Source: Perkinsela sp. pyNocScin1 (taxonomy: Eukaryota > Euglenozoa > Kinetoplastea > Prokinetoplastida > Perkinselidae). Taken from it: 64,000 nucleotides of DNA. Position 1 is the first letter of the stretch, and every line of letters begins with the position of its first letter. The translations under genes were made by a program, and so were the position numbers. Shown piece by piece: positions 29,430-39,524 of this stretch. Under the pieces are notes generated by a model that worked only from the letters and a program-made list of their open reading frames with translations, was not told the DNA's origin and made no database searches. The stretch is taken from assembly GCA_964019655.1 (NCBI GenBank), contig CAXHTR010000005.1:744001-808000 (forward strand), written 5' to 3'.

Positions 29430-30053
29430 TGCGTTCAACAGAGGACGATTCATCAGCAGCGAATTCTCTTTTCAAGGTCGTTGCAGGGTGGATCAATGCG
29501 TATTATTATCGGAAGGCCTTGGAGCGTCAGCATTCTGGAGAGTGCATTCGAAAAGATGACGTGGAGCTCCGTGGTCGCTGGAAGGTGGTCGAGCGCGACA
29601 CATCCTATGAATGAATCATCTGTGCAATACGCTCACACATGGAACTTCAGAAGCATTCGAAGCACAGTGAATCTTCAAATGCGCTGCGACTGATGTTCTA
29701 TGCTTGAATTGTAGTGGGAAGTTTTCGGAGGCCAGCATTTCCCGTAAAATAGTTACCATGCAGGACCAGATTTTCCATAATCCCCGGGAGGTACGTGAAA
29801 TCAAGGAATCGATAAAGCTCGTTGTTCTGCTGAAAGTCATCCTCGACTGCATTGGCTATCCACGCAATATCGATTGCTCACTGTAAGCCACAGTTGACGA
29901 ATTGGCTACTCTTGGGAATATGCTCGAGACCCAGGCCGATTGCCTCGTCAGCGATGAGTCTTGAGAAAGGACCGCCTTGATATCGGCCTCAGCCTTTATC
30001 GAGTCCCATCGTAGAGGAGGTCCATGAGTATCTGCTGTGAGAAATATTGTCAA
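29430..30053 (-). pseudogene. Heavily decayed class A LRR gene
   Basis: From 30053 the minus strand starts MTIFLTADTHGPPL, a class A leader, and then loses the frame. In other frames it reads FLDFTYLPGIMENLVLHG, NYFTGNAGLRKLPTTIQA followed by TAG, NISRSAFEDSL, and then VALDHLPATTELHVIF and LQGLPIIIRI. Leader and repeats are in the right order but are cut by several stops and shifts. It is a clear dead paralogue, upstream of and divergent from no intact gene copy nearby. Confidence 0.75.
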
Positions 30054-30234
30054 TTCACACGAAAAATGTACATATCTTTATGAACGCCAGTGCTTATGAA
30101 AAGATCTCAAGCATAGATGTTAGAAAGAGACAAGAGGAAAATGATAGCTTAAAACTGGATCATTACAGAGTTCTCCCAATTTTAGGCCTAACTCGATATT
30201 CTTGAATTTCAAGCTATTTTCCAACAATGAAGAT

Positions 30235-30906
30235 TTATTTCAGCTGAAACACTTTTTTCACGTCCCTCTCAGTATCTTCTCGAAGAAGAGGCTGTGCTCT
30301 TCCGACTCGATTGTCACCCAACGCAACGCTGATGTACTGGAGACTCCGTGGTAAATTATGGTAGAATATAGTTCCCTGTTGTATACGGTTGAATCGTAGC
30401 CGCATGTATTCGAGCTTTGGAGGAAGTTCCATCAGTTGCAGAGGCCCTGCAATGTGGTTATGCGCTAGGTCCAATCCTAGAAGATCTCTTGGAAGCTGCG
30501 GGCACTCGATAGATCCTGTAATAAGGTTGTTTGATAAGTCTAGCCACTCCAAATGCATGGGCAGGTGACGGGCCATGAATTCGAAAGTCTGCTTGCAGTA
30601 AATTATTGTCAGAGTCTTAGCGCTATGCGGAAGGAAACCGATGTGAAATCTTCCAGAGGATTTGTACGACATTTTCACTGCTTCAATATCTTTCTCACTA
30701 GAGCACTTAATACCATGCCATTTGCAAATGTCTTTGCTTCCGTCTCTTGGGATGACAAATTGCATATCTTTCCACGCTAACTCGGAGAAGAAGTAGTACA
30801 TCGAGAGCGACTTCTGGTCAAATTTCCATTCTTCATGAAATTCTTTATCGATCGCAATTGTTAGATGACATACAGCACAAGTGAAGAGTGCACTGAGAAC
30901 GTTCAT
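30235..30906 (-). CDS. Class B1 short LRR protein
   Basis: This encodes 223 residues. The leader (MNVLSALFTCAVCHLTIAI) is followed by a canonical C-K-W-H-G-I-K-C cap and GFLPHSAKTLTI. The B1 core follows: ARHLPMHLEWLDLSNNLITG, LPRDLLGLDLAHNHIAGPLQ, LPPKLEYMRLRFNRI and LPRSLQYISV. The tail is basic and charged (RVGRAQPLL, then ERDVKKVFQLK). It is the only B1 member here with the full cap cysteine motif. Predicted secreted; role unknown. Confidence 0.9.
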   Translation of the reverse strand: MNVLSALFTCAVCHLTIAIDKEFHEEWKFDQKSLSMYYFFSELAWKDMQFVIPRDGSKDICKWHGIKCSSEKDIEAVKMSYKSSGRFHIGFLPHSAKTLTIIYCKQTFEFMARHLPMHLEWLDLSNNLITGSIECPQLPRDLLGLDLAHNHIAGPLQLMELPPKLEYMRLRFNRIQQGTIFYHNLPRSLQYISVALGDNRVGRAQPLLREDTERDVKKVFQLK

Positions 30907-32149
30907 TTTTAAAGTTCAAAGGTAGAATATCAAACAGAACGAAAGTAAGAATCGAGGCATGTATTATATCTCTTATATTATATCAGCGATATCTCGTTGA
31001 GAAAGCCTATCATGCATGTGCAGAGATATTTTGACGATCCAAAATTCTGAGCAGAGTATCTATTCTAATTACAAGCATCGCAACCGTTTCATTCTCTTAT
31101 TCATGCACCATGGATTACAGTCAGAGTAACCAAGTAAAAAATAGAAAGTAACAGAGAAAGTTACGTAAGTTTGATAAGTTTTTCTCACATGCTCATGAAT
31201 GGGTATCTAGGAAAGATTTCTTCCCTTAGCTAGAAGAAGTAAAGTGATGTAATTGCTTAGTGACTGTAAGCTATTAATCAATGTTTGCTTACACATCTAG
31301 AGAAATTAGTGTGATAACAGTGGAGAGATTTCCCTGCTGGGAAAGTTAAACGAACTAATCTTTTCGTTACTCTGTGAATTTTTACAAGATCGTTCTGTTT
31401 GCAAATCCTCCATTGATGACTTTGTAGCTCATTCTATCGCGATGGTAATAAGCCCAATTGACCATGTCGCGTTTAATTCAAGTTCGTGAGATAAATCTGT
31501 CTTTACTTACATCTTCGAGAAAAGCAAACATGCAAGCAAAAATTCAAGCAGCATATTCGCCTTTTCAGTGCTTATCGATAGCTGGCGAGGTTGCTGATCA
31601 TAGTAAAGCTAAGGAAAAGTATGGCATGTCACCTCTTGAACTCAAAGTCTTAGCTACCGCACACAACTATGAGAGCATACGTCATCATTTACTTGAAAAG
31701 TGAAATCGGCCTTCCCTTTACATTACGATATCGTGAAATGCGATGTATGCGTCGTAAAAGTAGCATCAGTTTACTTCTTCGGATGAGTATTCTGTTTTAA
31801 GATCTTACAGAGAAGCTTATGCTATTTTCCCAGATTGTGGCTATAAACTGAGCGGAAAATTTGAATATTCTACTCAGAGATAATATGGTGTACAATCGGA
31901 GCATCATTAGGATCTAACTAATCGGATCATCTCGCATAATCATGCTCTTTCATGGCGCACTCGTTCTCAAGTTTTCGCTTTCACGTTCAAACTCAATCAA
32001 AAGGTCACGTCAGATGATAGAAAAGCTTTTCACATTGAAAATCTTTCCTCTACTACTTTTACTTCTAATTCTCGATTCACCTTGTTATAAAACTAGCAAT
32101 TATCTGAGTTGTACTTTGTCTTAATAGGCTGAATTTCGGTGGTCTATAT
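30907..32149. other. Intergenic region, no recognised gene
   Basis: Divergent promoters or 5' regions may lie here. A 79-codon open frame at 31464-31703 (plus) has no family resemblance beyond a loose SPLELKVLATAHN string and is not called. Nothing else is supported. Confidence 0.35.
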
Positions 32150-32421
32150 CAGGGTTTCAATTTGGTGGTAAATTTACCACCAGGTGGTAAATGGCACTTC
32201 TCAGAATTTCATTTTCCGAAAATTTTTTTGGAAAAGACAAATCACGCGCAGCCAAAACCTTTCAGATTCGCTATTCAATTCGCGATTTCTACCCATTTCA
32301 GTCAATTTACTTTAAAAGAAATGATCACACAAATTTTGAATCTTCGTCGCCCACCTGCTGACCGGACGTCTCTGGTGGTGGTAAATGGGATCAGAAATTT
32401 TCAAATTTTGCTGAAACCCTG
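32150..32421. mobile_element. hAT-like MITE, 272 bp
   Basis: The ends are CAGGGTTTCA (32150) and TGAAACCCTG (ending 32421). They are flanked by exact 8-bp duplications, GTCTATAT, at 32142-32149 and 32422-32429. Subterminal GGTGGTAAAT repeats occur near both ends in both orientations. It has no coding capacity. It lies 45 bases upstream of the ATG of the LRR gene at 32467, so it occupies that gene's 5' region. Confidence 0.92.
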
Positions 32422-32466
32422 GTCTATATGTAAGTTGAATAGCAAATTACTTAACATCTTGTGTTA

Positions 32467-33438
32467 ATGATTCAGCTCTTTCTAGAAATCGACCTCGCAC
32501 TTGGTCGCTTCAATCAAAACGATCTTACAGATCAAGACCGAATGGAACTTCTTATAGATGGGCTAACAGCAGACAGCAAAGCGCAGTTTAAAAACATCGA
32601 GCATGATTACGTTGATAAATGCAAATGGAAAGGTGTGCAGTGTGATTCGGATGATCGCGTTGTTCAGTTTGGTCCTTTCTCATGGCTTACTAGCCTCGTC
32701 GGAACATTGGACCTGGCCCATATTCCTCCAAACATGAAGGTTTTAAACATTAATTTTGTAAAAGTGCATGGCACACTTGATACGCATGCTCTTCCAGGGG
32801 GAATTGTTCTTTTCAGCATAGGAACCAACGTTTTCTCAGGACGCGTTGATTTAAGGAGTCTTCCCGAAGCACTCGAATATTTTGACATTAGTCACAATTT
32901 ATTTGAGGGCAGTTGTGACTTAACTTCGTTGCCGACTAACCTCGAGTTTCTCAATGTGGAGCAATCTGGATTATCTGGAACCATCAACCTTGAAATGCTT
33001 CCAGAGTGCCTAGGGACTCTATATTTGAGTCAAAATCAATTTTCAGGCGATTTATCGCTGAGAAACTTACCGTCAGCACTCAAAGAGGCATATTTGACGA
33101 AATGCGCGTTTTCGGGTAGTCTGTTTCTTGACAATCTCCCTTCTTCACTCGAAGTCCTCGATTTGTCACATAATCAGCTTTCAGGAAAAGTCTCCTTCGA
33201 TGGCCTTCCACCGAATCTCGACGCCCTTGACATTGCATCGAATAAGCTCTGTGGAGAGTTTCGTGCAATATCGCCACTGCCGAGCCTGCGCTGGTTGAAT
33301 GTGCGTAACAATGCGTTTGTGGGGACTGCCGTTGTTCACAAAAATCTTCAAGGGGTGAAACTTTCGGGGAACGCTATCGATGCAGTGGTCGATGAGTTTG
33401 GTGATGTCCACTGTGACATAGAAAAGATAATTAATTGA
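32467..33438 (+). CDS. Class A1 LRR protein, nine repeats
   Basis: This encodes 323 residues. The leader is very short (MIQLFLEIDLALGRF) and weaker than in the relatives. The cap reads DLTDQDRMELLIDGL, followed by the canonical C-K-W-K-G-V-Q-C motif. Nine LRRs follow, from IPPNM to LPSLR. The C-terminal motif V-V-D-E-F-G-D-V-H is complete. A MITE lies just upstream and may have changed the transcript start or splice acceptor. Predicted secreted. Confidence 0.92.
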   Translation: MIQLFLEIDLALGRFNQNDLTDQDRMELLIDGLTADSKAQFKNIEHDYVDKCKWKGVQCDSDDRVVQFGPFSWLTSLVGTLDLAHIPPNMKVLNINFVKVHGTLDTHALPGGIVLFSIGTNVFSGRVDLRSLPEALEYFDISHNLFEGSCDLTSLPTNLEFLNVEQSGLSGTINLEMLPECLGTLYLSQNQFSGDLSLRNLPSALKEAYLTKCAFSGSLFLDNLPSSLEVLDLSHNQLSGKVSFDGLPPNLDALDIASNKLCGEFRAISPLPSLRWLNVRNNAFVGTAVVHKNLQGVKLSGNAIDAVVDEFGDVHCDIEKIIN

Positions 33439-33562
33439 ATGTGCGGAATCAATAGCACTGTCACAGATTCTGCTGATGCATACAAATTTATATTCAAGAC
33501 GGGTGTAAAGTGACCGACTGAATGTACTCTTACTCACCAACTAGTTGTATATTTATTCAATA

Positions 33563-34318
33563 ATGCACAGCTTGCATCCGTTTCTCTTCTTAACTACAGA
33601 TTTAAAGCCATACCTACCTTTGCAGCTCGAATTTCAGCGATCCTTGATGCACGCCATTATCGTCGATATGAATACAGGTCTTCCTGTATATGCATCGAGC
33701 AATCTTATCCGAGACGATATAGATCCCGACGATGAGTGTGACTGGAGATGCGTTGAATGCAGCGATGGCATCGTGCACACGTTTCTCTTTGAACGTGGTC
33801 TTGGGAGCCGAAATGGAGATGATGTAAGCCTGCAGCTGAATAGAATGCCCCCTTCAGTGCACTATCTCCATGTCAAAGATGCCTACATAGGACATGTGTC
33901 TTGGCGCACGAGGATGCTCCCGCGCGAGCTGCGCTATTTGTACCTCTGCAATGTCTCGAACACGCAAAGCACAGACAACTCGCAAGATTTAGACCTGCGT
34001 GAGCTACCGATGCATTTAGAAGAGTTTTTAGTAACATACGCGCGCTGGACCGGGCCGCTCTACCTGACGAGTCTGCCACAGAATATGCGCTTGCTGCAAC
34101 TCCAAGACATCTTGCATTCCTTCACCTTTGTTGATAATCGTGCGCTTCCTCCTTCACTCGAGATCGCCAGCGTGTCGTACATGCTTGGGAGCACGAATCA
34201 GAAGATCAAGTCAATTGACGGATCCAAGGTTGATAAGCGAGTCAAGAAGGACTGGACGCTCAGAGATCACTCGCGGCACTACATGAAATTCTACCATCGG
34301 CTTTTGAACGTGCTTTGA
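33563..34318 (+). CDS. Class B2 short LRR protein, tandem pair member 1
   Basis: This encodes 251 residues from ATG 33563 (MHSLHPFLFLTTDLKPYL). The cap is C-D-W-R-C-V-E-C, in which the usual glycine is cysteine. B2 features follow: MPPSVHYLHV, LPRELRYLYLCNV, LPMHLEEFLVTYARWTGP, LPQNMRLLQL and LPPSLEIASV. A positively charged tail (VDKRVKKDW) ends RLLNVL. The next gene, 34411, is a close relative in tandem (shared D-L-K-P near the leader and L-M-H), so this is a recent duplication. Confidence 0.9.
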   Translation: MHSLHPFLFLTTDLKPYLPLQLEFQRSLMHAIIVDMNTGLPVYASSNLIRDDIDPDDECDWRCVECSDGIVHTFLFERGLGSRNGDDVSLQLNRMPPSVHYLHVKDAYIGHVSWRTRMLPRELRYLYLCNVSNTQSTDNSQDLDLRELPMHLEEFLVTYARWTGPLYLTSLPQNMRLLQLQDILHSFTFVDNRALPPSLEIASVSYMLGSTNQKIKSIDGSKVDKRVKKDWTLRDHSRHYMKFYHRLLNVL

Positions 34319-34410
34319 AGATGATGTGTACTCAGCCTCATAGCTGGGCTTTCATGCTCACTGTATCTTACCCACCTGAAAGGAGTCTTTTCCAGTCTAT
34401 ACCGACTTCA

Positions 34411-35250
34411 ATGCTTTGCTGCATCGTCCTTTTCCTAAATGCTGCGGATACGGACCTGAAGCCGTCCCCGCTCTTGTTCCAGCGATATCTTATGCATCGT
34501 ATGCTTGTTGATGAGCGCGCACATCAGCCGGTCTTTTGGCGAACGAATCTCATTCAGGCAGAGTCCGATCCAGAAGATGAGTGCCGCTGGCGAGGCGTCG
34601 GCTGTGACGCCACCATTGTCATACAAATCATGTTGCACAGTAAACTTACGCATGACTACCCGGTCAACCTGAACATGCTGCCAAGCTCAGTTCGGTACAT
34701 TCATGCACGTCATGTCGCGCTCGCTACACAGTGGCGTGTCGCGTCTCTGCCCCGAGAGTTGCTGTACATTTTCTTAACAGATGTCTATTTTCAAGGCCGA
34801 GGTAGATGCAAAAACAAGCAACATTCGCTCGATGTTCACAAGATGCCGCACAAAGTTGAGGAATTCATCGCCATTCGTGCTCGTGTGACAGGGCCGCTTT
34901 TTATACAAGATTTGCCAGAAAGCCTTCGCCTTTGTTGCGTTCAAGATTTTGCATGCATGCAAATTTGCATGCATATTTTGCATGCAGATACGTTTGTTGA
35001 TTTGCAGGCCATTCCGGTAAAACTTGAATAACTGTGTGTGACGTATCTTCCAGGGAGTACAAAGGGTAAGCGTATCAAGCGTCTCGGAGAACACGGGGCT
35101 AAGGACGAACGCATAGGAAGCTACTTCCAGCTATCCAGTGCATCACACATTGCCTGTGAGCTTGATTTCAAAATGAGTAGTTTGATCGATCAGTTAGTAC
35201 TCTCAGAAAGAAGATGGGATTATGAATTCTTTTCTTTTTCTTCGTCATAA
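34411..35250 (+). pseudogene. Class B2 LRR gene, tandem pair member 2, premature stop
   Basis: From ATG 34411 (MLCCIVLFLNAADTDLKPS) the gene follows its upstream twin through the cap (C-R-W-R-G-V-G-C), LPRELLYIFL and LPESLRLCCV. It then carries an in-frame insertion of about nine codons with GCATGCA palindromes (about 34953-34982) and stops at TAA 35029-35031 after 206 residues. The same frame continues to match the twin (YLPGSTKGKRIK) up to 35250. So this is either a C-terminally truncated protein or an early pseudogene. Confidence 0.8.
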
Positions 35251-35251
35251 G
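35228..35251 (+). promoter_or_regulatory. Candidate trans-splice acceptor
   Basis: A CT-rich tract (about 35228-35244) is followed by AG at 35250-35251, 33 bases before ATG 35285. It overlaps the end of the readable frame of the upstream gene remnant. Confidence 0.4.
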
Positions 35252-35284
35252 TAAACTCCAACAATTCTACCATTTACGCTTACA

Positions 35285-36277
35285 ATGCACATTTTCCATC
35301 TCATCTACACAGCTGACCCCGCCCTCGGTCGTATCGACTACGAATCGCTCTCTGACCAGGCGAAGATGGAGATATTCATCGGTGGCGTCTCTGCCAATCC
35401 ACAAAAAGTTCTCTTTGACGAATGTTACCAATTTCTTGACGTATGCGATTGGGAGTGTGTCGACTGTAATGCACATGGTGAGGTCACAGCGGTCAAGATT
35501 AAAGACGACTTTGAATCATCCACAGTGTACCGAGGGAAGCTTTCCATCGACTTTCTCCCACAGACTGTCACAGATTTTCACGTCGTGTCAGAGGAAATCG
35601 AAGGATCAATAAACCCATGCGCTTTTCCTAAGAATATCAGAATCATCAACATTTCATCCAGTGGTTTCACCGGGACATTGGACTGCACGTGTTTTCCCGA
35701 AAGTCTGTATGATCTTTGTATTTTTCAAAGTGACCTGGAGGGAAGCATCGACTTAACGGCGCTGCCAGCACAAATGGGCTCACTCGCATTAGCAGAGAGC
35801 TCTTTTTCGGGCGAAATTTGTCTAACGAAGCTTCCCGAGTCGCTTCTAGAGCTTCATCTGGATTCGAACGAGCTCTGTGGCTCCATCGCACTCGAAAGCC
35901 TTCCCAAAGTAATGCAGATTCTCAATTTGAGCTGCAACAAATTTTCCGGAAGTATATCACTCACAAACCTTCCCGCGTCACTGCGCAAGCTGAACGTCTG
36001 CGACAATGAACTGAGTGGGGGTCTCGATTTTGGAAAACTCCCGCAAAGTCTGACAACTTTGCACGTCAGTGAGAACTCTTTTGCGGGTAGCGTTGTGCTT
36101 TTAAGCATACCAGAAATGCTCGACGACATTTCCCTATCGGAGAACAAGTTTGACCCAAAGGCGGTTGTAGGGAAGGGTGTGCCGATATGGATTGATTTCT
36201 ATGACACGGGGGTCAAAACCATTGTCGACGAAAATGGCGAGAGGCATCCAGATGAAGCTTCAATGCTCCGGGAATAG
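35285..36277 (+). CDS. Class A1 LRR protein, nine repeats
   Basis: This encodes 330 residues. The leader (MHIFHLIYTADPALGRID) is followed by the cap (SLSDQAKMEIFIGGV) and a cysteine-rich cap site (C-D-W-E-C-V-D-C). Nine LRRs follow (LPQTV to IPEML), many with LSGS or FSGx. The C-terminal motif T-I-V-D-E-N-G-E-R-H is complete, with nine more residues. It is the first of five consecutive A1 genes on this strand. Predicted secreted; ligand unknown. Confidence 0.93.
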   Translation: MHIFHLIYTADPALGRIDYESLSDQAKMEIFIGGVSANPQKVLFDECYQFLDVCDWECVDCNAHGEVTAVKIKDDFESSTVYRGKLSIDFLPQTVTDFHVVSEEIEGSINPCAFPKNIRIINISSSGFTGTLDCTCFPESLYDLCIFQSDLEGSIDLTALPAQMGSLALAESSFSGEICLTKLPESLLELHLDSNELCGSIALESLPKVMQILNLSCNKFSGSISLTNLPASLRKLNVCDNELSGGLDFGKLPQSLTTLHVSENSFAGSVVLLSIPEMLDDISLSENKFDPKAVVGKGVPIWIDFYDTGVKTIVDENGERHPDEASMLRE

Positions 36278-36418
36278 ACAAATTGATAGATGCATTGGGC
36301 ACTGAAGCTCAGGCATAAATATAGTATTTCAAATGAATATATTTCGATAGGAAGTGCAGGATATCAGGCCGTTTTTATCATGTAGCTCTTTTTTTGCGTA
36401 AGCTCTTCGTAAGAGGAA

Positions 36419-37300
36419 ATGCACAGTATCCAGATACTCCTCGCTGCTGATGTGTCCACGGGACGCCTCGACTTTGCGTCACTCTCAGATCAAACGTGCT
36501 TGGAGCTCCTCATAGCGGGCGCAGCTGACGAGTTTAAAGCACGATACCAAGATGAGAACGGTGAATTTCTAGATATCTGTGAGTGGGGAAGTCATGGAAT
36601 GTTTCCCGCTATCAAGTGTGATGAAGCAAAGAGTGTCGTCTCCGTGAAATTTAAGGGCATGAAAGGAAAAGGCCCACTTCAATTAGATTTCATTCCCTCC
36701 AATGTGACGAGTTTTCGTATATACTTGAGTTTCATAGGCGATGAGTGCATGGGCGGTACGATTACCACTGCACTGCTGCCACAAGCGTTGAAAGAGTTTG
36801 AAGTCAGTGGACAGGCACTTACAGGCGGATTCAACCTCTGCGCGCTGCCGGAAACCCTGCAAATGGTCGATGTAGCCATCAACGAGCTCGAAGGATTATG
36901 TGACTTTAGCGCTTTACCGAAGGGCCTGCAAATATTGCGACTACAGCAGAATAAATTCTCGGGCAGTATTGTGCTCGATTCCCTTCCGGAAGCGCTCGAA
37001 AACCTGAACTTGAGCTACAATGCACTCTCAGGAACTCTGGACTTCGCCCACCTCTGTCCAGCGCTGCGACGGCTCGATCTTTCGAACAATGCTTTTGAGG
37101 GATCTTTCTGCTTGGCTGCAAATCTGAAGGATATTTACGTGCGTGTGCGCAATACGGATCTCTCGGGCACTGCAGTACTTCCAAAGCTGGCAACTGTTCG
37201 CGCCAAACTTGAGGGAACAAAAATTCAAGCGGTCGTCGACGAGAACGGGGAGCCACATCCATCTCAGTCAAGTTTTATGTTCACTCCCTCTCGCTTCTGA
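36419..37300 (+). CDS. Class A1 LRR protein, about six repeats
   Basis: This encodes 293 residues. The leader (MHSIQILLAADVSTGRLD) is followed by the cap (SLSDQTCLELLIAGA). The cap site is C-E-W-G-S-H-G, with a later I-K-C; the intervening residues are longer than usual. Six regular LRRs follow from IPSNV to LCPAL, then a diverged one. The C-terminal motif A-V-V-D-E-N-G-E-P-H is complete. AATAAA lies about 12 bases after the stop. Predicted secreted. Confidence 0.92.
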   Translation: MHSIQILLAADVSTGRLDFASLSDQTCLELLIAGAADEFKARYQDENGEFLDICEWGSHGMFPAIKCDEAKSVVSVKFKGMKGKGPLQLDFIPSNVTSFRIYLSFIGDECMGGTITTALLPQALKEFEVSGQALTGGFNLCALPETLQMVDVAINELEGLCDFSALPKGLQILRLQQNKFSGSIVLDSLPEALENLNLSYNALSGTLDFAHLCPALRRLDLSNNAFEGSFCLAANLKDIYVRVRNTDLSGTAVLPKLATVRAKLEGTKIQAVVDENGEPHPSQSSFMFTPSRF

Positions 37301-37417
37301 CGTTTACACAAATAAAAATCATTCGGTCAGCATAGATATTAAAGAGCAAATTACTCGTACTATGAAGGTGAAGTAGTCATATTGAGATTATATTCTTTCG
37401 AACTTTCTTCATTCACA

Positions 37418-38443
37418 ATGAACACATCGCTTCTCCTACTTGCAGCAGATGTTGGCGCTGGTAGAATCGACGAAGCATCTCTCAGCGATCAGACACGCCT
37501 CGAGCTTTTCATTGACGGCTTGACCGATGCATCAAAGGTGCGATTCCAGGATAAAGATGGCAGCTATCGCGATTTCCTCGACTGGCCAGGCATTCAGTCT
37601 ACTGAAGCTGAAAAAGTGACGCAAATTCAGTGGGACACAGATGCGCTCAGCGGGTCTTTGAACTTCAAGTACATTCCAACGAGCGTGAAAACCTTCTTGA
37701 GCACAGGCAATGAATTCCAGGGGCCAATCGCGTCGCCCGAACTTCCACGTGACATGGAGATCTTCTGCTGTAGCCACGGCAAGCACAGCGGAACGATCGA
37801 CCTATCAGACTTACCTTCGAGCCTTGTGAGCTTCGACGTCGGCTCCAACTGCCTCGAGGGAAGTCTCTGCCTGACTTCGCTGCCACCAGCGCTCGACGAG
37901 CTCTTCCTCGATGCCAACGATTTCAGCGGAGAAGTCGATTTGAGTGCGCTCCCACCGGGCCTTCGCATTCTCTCGCTCGCGAGGAACGCGCTCACTGGGG
38001 AAATTCAGCTCGGCGCCCTCCCGAAGGGACTGCAGTACATTTCCGTGAATCGGAACAAATTCTTCGGCAGCCTGGACTTTACCAAGCTGCCCGACACACT
38101 TGTGAAGGTCGACGTCTCTATGAACCGTTTTGGCGGCGAAATCTCGCTCAGTCACCTTCCAACGGAAATCGAAATCTTCAACGTCCACGGCAACGAGCTC
38201 GCAGGAAAGTTTGTTGCCACGAACGTGCCGAAGGACCTCAAGCAGCTCATCGCCTCGAGCAATAAATTTTCAGGCGAAGCTGTTGTGCAGGTGCCGGGGC
38301 GCGTTCGCCTCTTTCTCGGTGAGAATGACATCAGCAGTGTCGTGCATGCCTCCGGGAAGCCGCACTACATGGCGAAGGATTTCTGCGCAGCCGCTTGGCA
38401 CGAGCCAGAGGACGATGACGCGATATGGGCGGCGATGGACTGA
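37418..38443 (+). CDS. Class A1 LRR protein, nine repeats
   Basis: This encodes 341 residues from ATG 37418 (MNTSLLLLAADVGAGRID); the frame is open upstream but no ATG lies there. The cap reads SLSDQTRLELFIDGL, and the cap cysteines are absent (LDWPGIQST). Nine LRRs follow from IPTSV to VPKDL. The C-terminal motif is altered (S-V-V-H-A-S-G-K-P-H), and the tail is long and acidic (EPEDDDAIWAAMD). It shares strand with neighbours on both sides. Predicted secreted. Confidence 0.92.
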   Translation: MNTSLLLLAADVGAGRIDEASLSDQTRLELFIDGLTDASKVRFQDKDGSYRDFLDWPGIQSTEAEKVTQIQWDTDALSGSLNFKYIPTSVKTFLSTGNEFQGPIASPELPRDMEIFCCSHGKHSGTIDLSDLPSSLVSFDVGSNCLEGSLCLTSLPPALDELFLDANDFSGEVDLSALPPGLRILSLARNALTGEIQLGALPKGLQYISVNRNKFFGSLDFTKLPDTLVKVDVSMNRFGGEISLSHLPTEIEIFNVHGNELAGKFVATNVPKDLKQLIASSNKFSGEAVVQVPGRVRLFLGENDISSVVHASGKPHYMAKDFCAAAWHEPEDDDAIWAAMD

Positions 38444-38549
38444 TACATAGAAAGTTTTACTAGAAATGAATAAATTTGAAATTAATTTGCCTGAAAGTGA
38501 TATGCGCCTGCTAAAAATCTGCTTTCAACTTTGCGTTCTCTTGATTGAA

Positions 38550-39524
38550 ATGAAAACCATACTCTAGCTTTTCGCAGCCGATGAAGCGCTCGGCCGCGTT
38601 GACCCGATGACGCTGTCGGATCAAGCGATGATGGAGATACTCGTCGAAGGCCTATCCGAAGGCTCAAAGGTCGGTTTCTGCACAGAGCAGGAAGAGCTCA
38701 AGGACGTGTGCGAGTGGACTGGGGTCGAATGCACACCGGAAGGAAAAGTTAGCAATATCACCTTTAATTATGGCTACGACGGCGAAATAGCACTTGCGTT
38801 CATTCCACGAAGCGTGCAAATTCTCTATGTTGCTGCCACAAAGTGCACTGGGCAGCTACCAGCAGCTGATCTTCCGGCAAATCTGCGTCACCTGATTCTG
38901 GAAGTCGGCGAGTTCCATGGACCTGTCGATATGACAGCCCTGCCAGAAAGCCTTTCGAGCTTTCGAGTCAGCGGGAACGAATTCTGTGGAAGCTGTGTGC
39001 TGACGAGCCTACCACCCGAATTGCGCGCTTTCGATATCTCAAGCAATAAATTTGAGGGGTCGGTTGATACAACGCAGCTTCCCGAGTCATTGGACAGCTT
39101 TGATCTCTCGAGCAACCATTTTGAGGGCGAACTTTCACTTGAAAAGCTTCCAAATGGATTATCGTATTTCAGCGCTAGCGACAACGGTTTTACAGGGAGT
39201 ATTGATCTGCGAAACTTACCAAACGCACTTCTGCATCTCGATCTACACGAAAACCATCTTTGCGGGGATGTATACCTCGAAAAGCTGCCAGATAGCCTCG
39301 AAAAGCTCTTTCTGCACAAAAATGTATTTACCGGGGAATTTTATCTTCGAAACCCACCGCCGGCGCTCTTGGCACTGCATGCGTCTGAGAACGAGATGCA
39401 AGGGACGGTCGTCGTGCACCACGCGCTCGAAGCAGAGCTCGGCATTGGCCTCGAACATTGCGCGGAAAGCGTAGGCCTTAGAATAGAGAAAGAATGCGTA
39501 TTTCACTCCAAAAATTATTCGTAA
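38550..39524 (+). pseudogene. Class A1 LRR gene with nonsense codon in the leader
   Basis: The family-like start is ATG 38550, reading M-K-T-I-L, then TAG (38565-38567), then LFAADEALGRVDPM in the same frame. Everything downstream is intact: cap (TLSDQAMMEILVEGL), C-E-W-T-G-V-E-C, nine LRRs and a C-terminal region to 39524. The only downstream initiation possibilities (for example ATG 38607) would remove the leader. The gene is therefore silenced, or it makes a leaderless protein, or the TAG is read through. Confidence 0.85.

Noticed and set aside
31464-31703. A 79-codon open frame in the 31-kb gap
   Set aside because: No leader, cap or family motif was found, and such frames are expected by chance. 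It is mentioned only in the gap note.
35029-38567. In-frame TAA and TAG as sense codons in a variant genetic code
   Set aside because: TAA, TAG and TGA all end other intact genes here at the expected family C-termini. Two isolated cases are better explained by nonsense mutations.
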